DNA from: Streptomyces kanamyceticus
Lineage (GTDB): Bacteria > Actinomycetota > Actinomycetes > Streptomycetales > Streptomycetaceae
Reading direction: 5' to 3'
DNA: 64,000 nt
Assembly: GCF_008704495.1 (NCBI RefSeq)
Contig: NZ_CP023699.1
Span: 4,960,001 to 5,024,000 of the forward strand
Part shown: piece after piece, positions 33,683 through 40,271 of the stretch
Numbering within the stretch: position 1 is the stretch's first letter
Layout of the letters: each line of letters starts with the position of its first letter
The notes under the pieces: generated by a model
What the model was told of the DNA's origin: nothing
Databases searched by the model: none
The model's input: the letters and a program-made list of their open reading frames with translations, nothing else
Translations under genes and position numbers: made by a program

Positions 33683-34442
33683 GCTGCGAGAACCGGCACT
33701 CGCCGCGCTCACCCTGTGCGCGCTGTCGTGCCTGGCGCTCGCCTCACATCTGCACGTGCGCTTCTTCGACCACCGCGGCATGCACACGCTCCAGGTGTAC
33801 GCCGCGGTGCTCGCGGTCGTCGCCGGGTGCGGGCTGCTGGTGGTCGGTCCCCGGGTGCTCGGGTCGGGCGTCGGCTGGGGGCTGCTGGTCAGCCCGCTGC
33901 TCGGCGCCGCCGTCGCGCCCCTCGTGGCCGCCGCGGACACGCTGATCACACGGCGGCTGGGGCGACGGGCCGCCCGCTCGGCCACCCGTGGCGGCCGGGC
34001 CCCCGCCACCGCGCCGCGCGCCCGTGCCACCCGCCCCGTCGGGCAGGCCGCACGCCTCGCGGGAGCCTCATCGGCCACGACGACCAAGCAGCAGTGGACA
34101 CCGAGCCACCGGGACACGGACGTGGCGCTGCCGCTGGGCTGGCTGGTCGCGGTGGGCGTGCTGGAGGAGTGCGTGTTCCGTGGCACGCTCACCGGCGTCG
34201 CCCTGACCCAACAGGGCATCACGGCCCGGGTGTTGATCCTGCTCGCGGCGACGGGCGCGTTCGCGCTCTCGCACATCTTCTTCGGCTGGGCCCAGGTCGC
34301 GGCGAAACTCCCGCTCTCGGTGACAGCTCTCGCGATCACACTGGTGACGGGCAGCGTGCTCGGCGCGGTCGTGACACACGCGCTCTTCAACGTACGGATC
34401 TGGCGCTACCAGAACACGGTGCGCGGGGCGGTGGCGTCATGA
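33657..34442 (+). CDS. CPBP (CAAX/SagE-like) intramembrane protease, intact motifs
   Basis: 261 aa with about seven hydrophobic segments. All CPBP motifs are present: GVLEECVFRGTLTG (Glu170-Glu171 and Arg), FALSHIFFG (His206) and HALFNVRIW (His241, Asn245). SagE proteins of this family are proposed to cut the leader from azole peptides or to give immunity. The gene overlaps the YcaO gene by 26 bases and ends inside the first copy of a 23-bp tandem repeat. Confidence 0.83.
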   Translation: MTSLIHTPELREPALAALTLCALSCLALASHLHVRFFDHRGMHTLQVYAAVLAVVAGCGLLVVGPRVLGSGVGWGLLVSPLLGAAVAPLVAAADTLITRRLGRRAARSATRGGRAPATAPRARATRPVGQAARLAGASSATTTKQQWTPSHRDTDVALPLGWLVAVGVLEECVFRGTLTGVALTQQGITARVLILLAATGAFALSHIFFGWAQVAAKLPLSVTALAITLVTGSVLGAVVTHALFNVRIWRYQNTVRGAVAS

Positions 34443-34496
34443 GCGGCCCGGCGGTGGCGTCATGAGCGGCCCGGCGGTGGCGTCATGAGCGGCCCC
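34428..34496 (+). repeat. three tandem 23-bp repeats carrying stop-start junctions and two 8-aa mini-ORFs
   Basis: Copies lie at 34428-34450, 34451-34473 and 34474-34496; the third differs only in its last base. Each contains TCATGAGCGG, an ATGA junction. Because 23 is not a multiple of three, the first two ATGs (34439 and 34462) open reading frames of eight codons, MSGPAVAS, each ending in TGA that overlaps the next ATG. The third ATG (34485) opens the second CPBP gene. Ribosomes leaving the first protease gene would pass two mini-genes before that start. Confidence 0.85.
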
Positions 34497-35378
34497 GGGC
34501 CCGTGGTGGGCGGCGGACTCACGCTCGCGGTGGCGGCCGCCGCGTACGGGTTCCTCGCGCCGTGGCTCACCGGACGGCTGACCGGACTCGCCCCGGCCAG
34601 GGCGCGTTCCCTGGCGGCCGCCGCGGCCGGTGCCATGACCGTGGCGACCGCGTTCGCCGTCGGTGTCCTGTCCTGGAACCTCACGGCACCCGACGCCACG
34701 ACGGTGCCGCTGCTGCTCATCGGACTCGCCCTGGGATGCGGGGAGTTCGCGGCAGCGGCCTTCCTGACCAGCGTCGTGGCGGACACCGCCGACGCCCTGC
34801 GCGGCACGCGCCCGGTGCTCGCCGCCGCGCGCAGGATGCCACGGCCCCGGCCCGCCACTGCCGCGGCGCGCACCACCACCGCCGCCGCCGGACGCACGCA
34901 CTGGCTCGGACTCGCCCGTGGGCACGTGGCCGAGGAGGCGAGGGCCCGGGTCGCCGGGCCCGGCCTGTGGGGCGTCGTCGCGCTCGCCGCGGCCGTGCTC
35001 TGCGACGAGACCGTCTTCCGGGCGACGCTCACCGAGGCGCTCGCGGGTGCGGGTGCGTGGCTGGCCGTCGGCGTCGCGGTCCTCGCCCAGATCACCGTCG
35101 TCGTACGGGGCATGCCCGCCGGTCGGCGCCGCACTCCGGAGGCCTGGGCGCCCGCTCTACTCATGGCCACCGTGCACACCGTCCTGTACTGGCGCGGCGG
35201 CACGCTCGTGCCCCTGCTCGCGGCCGATGCCGCCTTCTTCGCCCTGCTCATCCCGACCGAAGGGAAGCGGCTGTTTCACGTGAAACAAGGAAGCGAGGAG
35301 CGAAGGGGTGAAGGAACGAGGAGGCGAGCGTTTCACGTGAAACAACGCTCTGCGGCAACCGGCGCAGGCCGCCGGTGA
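34485..35378 (+). CDS. second CPBP-like membrane protein with altered active site
   Basis: 297 aa, with multiple Ala/Leu/Val-rich membrane segments. The region matching the active site reads VLCDETVFRATLTEALAG, so the first Glu of the usual Glu-Glu pair is Asp174. One His is seen in MATVHTVLYW; a HxxxN motif is missing. It may be an inactive or differently acting homologue of the protease just upstream, perhaps for immunity. The hydrophilic C-terminal tail contains two FHVKQ stretches that are simply translated parS sites. Translation depends on the third ATG of the tandem repeat. Confidence 0.65.
   Translation: MSGPGPVVGGGLTLAVAAAAYGFLAPWLTGRLTGLAPARARSLAAAAAGAMTVATAFAVGVLSWNLTAPDATTVPLLLIGLALGCGEFAAAAFLTSVVADTADALRGTRPVLAAARRMPRPRPATAAARTTTAAAGRTHWLGLARGHVAEEARARVAGPGLWGVVALAAAVLCDETVFRATLTEALAGAGAWLAVGVAVLAQITVVVRGMPAGRRRTPEAWAPALLMATVHTVLYWRGGTLVPLLAADAAFFALLIPTEGKRLFHVKQGSEERRGEGTRRRAFHVKQRSAATGAGRR
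35272..35287. promoter_or_regulatory. parS site, perfect
   Basis: TGTTTCACGTGAAACA is an exact 16-base ParB-binding palindrome. It lies inside the 3' coding part of the second CPBP gene. Confidence 0.9.
35330..35343. promoter_or_regulatory. parS site, perfect 14-mer core
   Basis: GTTTCACGTGAAAC, 58 bases after the previous parS and in the same reading frame phase, so both give FHVKQ in the protein. Confidence 0.88.
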
Positions 35379-35407
35379 TCTCGAAGCCCGACTGAGAGGA
35401 AAACACC

Positions 35408-36478
35408 GTGCAACACGGCATTTCACTGCTTCCGGACTGCCGTCCCGCCACCCGGGGCGCCCGCGAGTACTACGAGGACGTACTGCGGATATCCCGCCTC
35501 GCCGACGAGGCGGGGCTCGACTACGTGAAGATGACCGAGCACTACCTCAAGGAGTACGGCGGCTACTGTCCGAGCCCCCTGACCTTCCTCGCCGCCGTCG
35601 CCGCGCAGACCTCCCAGATCCGCCTCATGACCGGCTGCGTCCTGCCCGCCTTCCACCACCCCATCCAGCTCGCCGCGCACACCGCGATGGTCGACGCGCT
35701 CAGCGGCGGCCGCCTCGACGTCGGCTTCGCACGTGCCTGGATGCCGTACGAGTTCGCCGCGTTCGGGGTCTCCATGGACGAGTCCAGGGACCGCTTCAAC
35801 CACACCATCGCGGCCGTCCTGCGACTGTGGACCGAGGAGAAGGTGAGCGAGGAGAGCCCCTTCTTCTCGTTCCGCGACGCCACCTCGCTGCCCGCTCCGG
35901 TGCAGCGCCCGCATCCGCCGGTGTGGGGCGCGGCGGTCCGCTCCCGGCAGAGCTTCGCCTGGCTCGCCGAGCAGGGCTTCGGGCTGCTCGTGACGCCGCC
36001 GCCCCGGCAGCAGGACCTGGCGGGCGTACGCGACCTCGTGGAGGTCTACCTCGACACGTTCGAGGACGTGCACGGCTCCACCCCCGACGGGCCTCGCCCG
36101 CGCGTGGCGGTCTCCATCCCGCTCTACGTCGCCGAGACCGACGACGAGGCGTACGAGACGGCCGACCCGCTGCTCCGCGAGTACCTGACCGTGTGGGCGG
36201 AGGCCGCGGAGGCATGGATGCACACCTCGTCCAAGGACTACCCGACGTACTCCCAGATGGCGCTGACCCTGCGCAACCTCGACATCGCCGACTTCCGCAG
36301 CCTGGGGACGGCGGTGGTCGGATCGCCCGCCACCGTCCTCGAACGGGCCCGCCAGCTACGGGACTTCCTCTCCGTCGACACCTTCCTGTGGCAGGTCGAC
36401 TTCGGCGGCCAGGACGGGGCGACGATGGAGCGCAGCTTCCGGCTCTTCAGGGACGAGGTCCTGCCCCAACTGCGCTGA
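35408..36478 (+). CDS. luciferase-like flavin-dependent monooxygenase
   Basis: 356 aa from a GTG at 35408 after GAGAGGAAA. The sequence follows the bacterial luciferase-like (LLM) barrel: ISRLADEAGLDYVKMTEHYLKEYGG, then QIRLMTGCVLPAFHHPIQLAAHTAMVDALSGGRLDVGFARAWMPYEF, and later RPHPPVWGAAVRSRQSFAWLAEQGFGLLV. Members use FMNH2 or F420 to oxidise substrates and are frequent tailoring enzymes in natural-product loci. Its presence in a SagA-type cluster is unusual. The flavin cofactor cannot be decided from sequence alone. Confidence 0.85.
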   Translation: MQHGISLLPDCRPATRGAREYYEDVLRISRLADEAGLDYVKMTEHYLKEYGGYCPSPLTFLAAVAAQTSQIRLMTGCVLPAFHHPIQLAAHTAMVDALSGGRLDVGFARAWMPYEFAAFGVSMDESRDRFNHTIAAVLRLWTEEKVSEESPFFSFRDATSLPAPVQRPHPPVWGAAVRSRQSFAWLAEQGFGLLVTPPPRQQDLAGVRDLVEVYLDTFEDVHGSTPDGPRPRVAVSIPLYVAETDDEAYETADPLLREYLTVWAEAAEAWMHTSSKDYPTYSQMALTLRNLDIADFRSLGTAVVGSPATVLERARQLRDFLSVDTFLWQVDFGGQDGATMERSFRLFRDEVLPQLR

Positions 36479-36492
36479 GGAGCGGGCGGCCA

Positions 36493-36519
36493 TGGTCCTC
36501 TAACATAGTTAGAGGACCA
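36493..36519. promoter_or_regulatory. TetR-type operator in front of the tetR gene
   Basis: A 27-base perfect inverted repeat: TGGTCCTCTAAC, three spacer bases ATA, and the complementary arm GTTAGAGGACCA. The core CTAAC-N3-GTTAG is shared with three other sites in the cluster. It lies 43 bases before the regulator start and implies autoregulation. Confidence 0.8.
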
Positions 36520-36561
36520 GCCCGGTTCACCGGGGCGGAGCTTGCAGGAGGGAGCCGGCGC

Positions 36562-37272
36562 ATGGGAGCCCAGCGTGCCGCGAACACGACCCGGCGACAG
36601 CCACGGCCCGCGATCACGCTGGAGGCCGTCACCGACGCCGCGCTGCGCACGCTCCAGAGGGACGGCCTCGACGCCCTCTCCATGCGCCGCCTCGCCGACG
36701 AGCTGTCCATCCAGGCGCCGTCCCTGTACTGGTACGTCCGCAACAAGGACGAGCTCCTCGACCTGCTCGCCGACGCCCTCCTCGCGGATCTGCGCCTGGA
36801 CGCCCACGTCCGCACCGACGGCGACTGGCGGACCGAGCTGCGCGACATGATGCTCGAGTACCGCGCCTACCTGCTGTCCAAGCGGGACTCGGGCCGCGTG
36901 CTCGCGGGGCGGCTCCAGTTGGGGCCGCACTTCCTGCGCCATGCGGAGGTCATCCTCGGCGCGGTGCGCCGCGCGGGCTTCGACGACCAGGACACCGCGG
37001 ACTCGCTCTACTCCCTGACGCAGTACGTCCAGGGTTTCGTCCTGCACGAGACGTCGCCGCTGTCGGCCGACGTGGCACGCGGCGCGGACCCCAAGGAGTT
37101 CCTTGAGGCGGCGCGCGAACGCCTGGCCGGGCTCTCCCCCGAGGAGTATCCGAACGTCGTGGCCGTCGGCGCCCGGCTCGCGCGCCCCGACATCGAGGCG
37201 CGCTTCACCTACGGTCTCGACCGCCTGCTCGACGGCTTGCGCAGCCGCCTGGAGAACCGGCACCACGACTGA
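36562..37272 (+). CDS. TetR-family regulator, tetracycline-repressor-type C-terminus
   Basis: 236 aa from the ATG at 36562, preceded by GGAGGGA. The helix-turn-helix is TLQRDGLDALSMRRLADELSIQAPSLYWYVRNKDELLDLLADALL (residues ~28-75). The C-terminal ligand domain has the LLSKRDSGRVLAGRLQLGPHFLRHAEVILGAVRRAGF pattern of TetR_C_1 proteins such as the tetracycline repressor. CTAAC-N3-GTTAG palindromes before itself, the exporter, the P450/precursor and the methyltransferase suggest it senses the cluster product and induces export and synthesis. Confidence 0.88.
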   Translation: MGAQRAANTTRRQPRPAITLEAVTDAALRTLQRDGLDALSMRRLADELSIQAPSLYWYVRNKDELLDLLADALLADLRLDAHVRTDGDWRTELRDMMLEYRAYLLSKRDSGRVLAGRLQLGPHFLRHAEVILGAVRRAGFDDQDTADSLYSLTQYVQGFVLHETSPLSADVARGADPKEFLEAARERLAGLSPEEYPNVVAVGARLARPDIEARFTYGLDRLLDGLRSRLENRHHD

Positions 37273-37302
37273 GCCAGGACGGCGGTCGCTCCGCTCATCC
37301 CG

Positions 37303-37476
37303 CTATCGGCGATCGTTCTGCTCGTCCCGCGCCTGCCTGGCGTCCCGCTCGGCCTGTTCACGCTCCTGGCGCTCACGGTTGCGGGCCTGCTCCGCGTCCT
37401 GCTGACGCTGCAGCTCCCGCTGCCTGGCGCGGTTGCGGGCGCGCTCGACGGGATCGCCCTTCCACGGTGCTCGCAT
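37303..37476 (-). CDS. 57-aa Arg/Gln/Glu-rich small protein
   Basis: ATG at 37476 with AAGGAGAG upstream, stop at 37303. After MRAPWKGDPVERARNRARQ the peptide is an almost uninterrupted charged helix of Arg, Gln, Glu and Ala. It has no membrane segment and no Cys. It lies 47 bases downstream of the methyltransferase on the same strand and may share its transcript. The function is unknown. The strong ribosome-binding site supports a real gene. Confidence 0.6.
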   Translation of the reverse strand: MRAPWKGDPVERARNRARQRELQRQQDAEQARNRERQEREQAERDARQARDEQNDRR

Positions 37477-37523
37477 GAGATCTCTCCTTCTGTCGGCTTC
37501 TCGTCGACTTCTGTCGGCTTCTG

Positions 37524-38573
37524 TCAGACGGGCCTGGCGATCAGCACCGACTGCGGCGGCGTCGCCGGTACGACGCGCTCCAGCTCGAACCCGGCACGGC
37601 CGAGCAGCTCCCGCCACTCGTCCTCGCCGCGCTCACGGCCGTCGTTGTCGGCGAGCATCTCGATGTCGATGAGCTTCGCCCAGTGGAAGCCGTTGCCCGG
37701 CGGCACCACGACCTCGATGACGAAGAGCCGCGCGTCGTCGCCGCCCGCCTCGCGCACCCTGCGCAGCACGGCAAGGGCGGTGTCGTCGTCGAAACAGTGC
37801 AGCATGTTCTTGATCAGGTACGCGTCCCCGCCCGCCGGCACCTCTTCGGTCGCGTCCCCCGCCACCAGGCTTGTCCGGTCCACGACACCGAGCTCGGCGA
37901 GGCGCACCCTGGCCCGCTCCACGACGTGCGGACGCTCCACGAGCACGCCCCTGCTGTCCGGACAGTGCCGCAGCAGGGTGCCGAGCAGCTCGCCGTCTCC
38001 GCCGCCGAGGTCGACGAGCGTGCCGTAGCCGCTGAAGTCGATGGCCGGTGCCAGCTCCCCGGCCAGCTCCGAGGTGAGCTCGCCCATGGCCGACTCGTAG
38101 ACGCCGCGGAACTCCACGTCCTTGTCGAGATGCTCGAACAGCGGCCGCCCGTGCGCCACTTCGAAGGCGGAACGCCCGGTGCGCACGGCTTCCTCCAGTT
38201 TCCCGAAGGAGTCCCACATGGGGCCCTGGTTCAGCATCAGGACCCAGTTGCGGATCGAGTCGAGCGCATCGGCCCGCAGGCTCCCGGCCATGGGCGTCAG
38301 TTCGTACGTCCCGTCCTCCCGCTCGGCGAAGACACCGACCGACGCGGCGGCGCGCAGACAGCGCCCCAGGGCACCGGCCCGCGCGCCGACCGCGGCCGCG
38401 AGGTCGTCCACCGTGCGGGGCCCGTCCACCAGCGCGTCCGCCACCCCCAGGGAGGCCAGGACGGCGATCGGCTGGGAGACCCACTTCGCCGCGGCCAGGG
38501 AGAGCACGCGGACGTGCGGGGGGTCGTAGGGCCCTCCGGGGAGACCTATCGGAGCGGCAGCGTCGGCAGTCAC
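37524..38573 (-). CDS. SAM-dependent O-methyltransferase (Methyltransf_2 type)
   Basis: 349 aa from a GTG at 38573 after AGGGGG; the longer frame to 38657 runs through the operator. An N-terminal winged-helix dimerisation region (AVLASLGVADALVDGPRTVDDLAAAVGA) precedes the Rossmann domain with SAM motif GTLVDLGGGDGELLGTLL. LIKNMLHCFDDDTALAVLRRVREA marks the catalytic His region of plant-type/polyketide O-methyltransferases. It may cap or methylate the processed peptide. A TetR-type operator lies upstream. Confidence 0.87.
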   Translation of the reverse strand: MTADAAAPIGLPGGPYDPPHVRVLSLAAAKWVSQPIAVLASLGVADALVDGPRTVDDLAAAVGARAGALGRCLRAAASVGVFAEREDGTYELTPMAGSLRADALDSIRNWVLMLNQGPMWDSFGKLEEAVRTGRSAFEVAHGRPLFEHLDKDVEFRGVYESAMGELTSELAGELAPAIDFSGYGTLVDLGGGDGELLGTLLRHCPDSRGVLVERPHVVERARVRLAELGVVDRTSLVAGDATEEVPAGGDAYLIKNMLHCFDDDTALAVLRRVREAGGDDARLFVIEVVVPPGNGFHWAKLIDIEMLADNDGRERGEDEWRELLGRAGFELERVVPATPPQSVLIARPV

Positions 38574-38619
38574 GTAACCCCCTGGATCCGGTGCCCGCAG
38601 AGGCCCCCGGGCACTCTTC

Positions 38620-38632
38620 CTAACAGTGTTAG
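38620..38632. promoter_or_regulatory. TetR-type operator in front of the methyltransferase
   Basis: CTAAC-AGT-GTTAG, 47 bases upstream of the methyltransferase start, is the fourth member of the cluster operator set. Confidence 0.75.
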
Positions 38633-38840
38633 ATAGCCCCAGGCTAGCACCGGGCACCGGATCCGGCGGGCCCCGCAGCGTCAGAACTGGGTCAGTGCCC
38701 CCGTCGTCTGCACCTTTCGCTCCGCCCGCAGGAAGACCCGTCGGCCGAGGAGCACGGCCTCGGGCAGCACCGTAAGTACGGCGATGGGGTAGGTGACGCC
38801 GGGGTGTTCCCCTACCCCGCCACCGCCCCGGACCGCCCGC

Positions 38841-39215
38841 TCAGGCCCGGTCCGTCAGCTCCTCGGCGAACACCTGCGACAGGGGCTGCGGACCCACGTA
38901 CTGCTGGCAGTTGCACTGACCGGCCTCGTACCTCAGCGGCTTCTTGTTCTCGTCCCACTCCGTCGGCGCCTCGACCCGCTCATGGCACCGCCCCTGCTTG
39001 TCGTGCTTGGCGAGGTGGTGCGTGCACCCGCACACCGGCTCCGGCGGCTGCTGCGCCGCTTCGAGGGCCAGCCGCTCCTGCTTCGCGGCCTCCAGGACCT
39101 CCATCTTGCGCTCGTGCCGGTTGCGCAGAGCGGTACGGACGTTATCGGCCACCCACGCGAAGCCACCCGTCCAGAAGATGATGAGCAGCACCCATATCCA
39201 GCCGTCCACCGGCAT
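38841..39215 (-). CDS. small membrane protein with Cys-rich C-terminal domain
   Basis: 124 aa from the ATG at 39215, preceded by a purine-rich AAGGGGG run. One N-terminal helix (WIWVLLIIFWTGGFAWVADNV) is followed by an amphipathic helix and a soluble domain with CGCTHHLAKHDKQGRCHE and CNCQQYVGP. The Cys/His pattern suggests a metal site. The gene lies just beyond tRNA-Ala and is typical of the core region rather than of the peptide cluster. The function is unknown. Confidence 0.7.
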   Translation of the reverse strand: MPVDGWIWVLLIIFWTGGFAWVADNVRTALRNRHERKMEVLEAAKQERLALEAAQQPPEPVCGCTHHLAKHDKQGRCHERVEAPTEWDENKKPLRYEAGQCNCQQYVGPQPLSQVFAEELTDRA

Positions 39216-39368
39216 CCCCCTTCCCCGTGCGCCATCGAGGTTCAGAGTAGACCTCGTGGCCCCTCCTGACCTCGTACGGGAACCACTCCGGGCGCGCGGG
39301 GAGAACCAGAACGGTGCACCCGCCGCAGGGCGGACAAGCGGGCACGGATATGCCCACGCGGGCATGAG

Positions 39369-39411
39369 AAATGCCCCCTGGAACTGCGTTTCCGCAGGCC
39401 AGGGGGCATTT
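39369..39411 (-). terminator. terminator of tRNA-Ala
   Basis: AAATGCCCCCTGG (39369-39381) pairs perfectly with CCAGGGGGCATTT (39399-39411), immediately downstream of the minus-strand tRNA. Confidence 0.8.
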
Positions 39412-39417
39412 ACTGAG

Positions 39418-39490
39418 TGGAGCCTAGGAGATTCGAACTCCTGACATCTGCCTTGCAAAGGCAGCGCTCTACCAACTGAGCTAAGGCCCC
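39418..39490 (-). tRNA. tRNA-Ala (anticodon TGC)
   Basis: 73 bases. The acceptor GGGGCCT pairs with AGGCTCC, discriminator A. The D arm is AGCTCAGTTGGTAGAGC. The anticodon stem CTGCC/GGCAG encloses loop TTTGCAA, anticodon TGC. The T arm is AGGAGTTCGAATCTCCT. CCA is not encoded. Confidence 0.97.
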
Positions 39491-39673
39491 GAAAACGATG
39501 CACCGGACCGCGAGAACCACGTCTCCGGTGAGCACCGCAGACCAGAGTACCGGGTCACCCCCCGGATCTCGCAAAAGGATTGGGGGTCCCGGTCCACGAC
39601 CACGCTCCGTAAGATGCTCGACGTGGTTCGCGGCAGCGAACCGCGGTCTTAGGGGAAGCGATGGGGAGACGCA

Positions 39674-40222
39674 ATGGACGCCGCACAACAAGACACCACC
39701 GCGAGAGCACGAGAGCTCCAGCGGAACTGGTACGGGGAGCCGCTGGGGGCGCTCTTCCGTCGGCTCATCGATGACCTGGGCCTGAACCAGGCACGGCTCG
39801 CCGGAGTCCTTGGCCTGTCCGCCCCGATGCTCTCCCAGCTGATGAGCGGTCAGCGCGCCAAGATCGGCAACCCCGCCGTCGTCCAACGCGTCCAGCTCCT
39901 GCAGGAGTTGGCCGGTCAGGTGGCGGACGGCAGCGTGAGCGCCGCCGAGGCGACGGACCGCATGGACGAGATCAAGAAGTCCCAGGGCGGCTCCGTCCTC
40001 ACCAACACCTCGCAGACAGCGACCAGTTCGGGCGCGCCCACGGTCAAGCGCGTGGTGCGCGAGATCCAGTCACTGCTGCGCTCCGTCGCGGCGGCCGGCG
40101 ACATCATCGATGCCGCGGACTCCCTCGCCCCCACCCACCCGGAACTGGCAGAGTTCCTCAAGGTGTACGGCGCCGGGCGCACCGCGGACGCGGTCGCCCA
40201 CTACGAGGCGCACCAGAGCTGA
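39674..40222 (+). CDS. XRE-type helix-turn-helix DNA-binding protein
   Basis: 182 aa. Residues ~25-60 (ALFRRLIDDLGLNQARLAGVLGLSAPMLSQLMSGQRAKIGNP) form a Cro/cI-type helix-turn-helix. A Ser/Thr-rich linker and a helical C-terminus (VKRVVREIQSLLRSVAAAGDIIDAADSLAPTHPELAEFLKVY) follow. GGGGAG precedes the ATG. It is directly upstream of a Ser/Thr kinase gene and is probably part of the same conserved unit. The target genes are unknown. Confidence 0.8.
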   Translation: MDAAQQDTTARARELQRNWYGEPLGALFRRLIDDLGLNQARLAGVLGLSAPMLSQLMSGQRAKIGNPAVVQRVQLLQELAGQVADGSVSAAEATDRMDEIKKSQGGSVLTNTSQTATSSGAPTVKRVVREIQSLLRSVAAAGDIIDAADSLAPTHPELAEFLKVYGAGRTADAVAHYEAHQS

Positions 40223-40271
40223 GCCGTCGGCCGGGCCGCCGCGCGGCCCGGAAGGGGAGCGGAGCGCGACC

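Noticed and set aside
34428..34496. CRISPR-like array
   Set aside because: The three 23-bp units are directly adjacent with no spacers; this is a tandem duplication of a stop-start junction.
38658..38840. Possible C-terminal gene fragment (minus strand, ending TTGALTQF)
   Set aside because: A short protein-like stretch is seen but no start, ribosome-binding site or domain, so it is not listed as a gene.
39418..39490. tRNA-Ala as an integration site
   Set aside because: I looked for a second copy of its 3' end on the downstream side and saw none; the peptide cluster has no visible att repeats.
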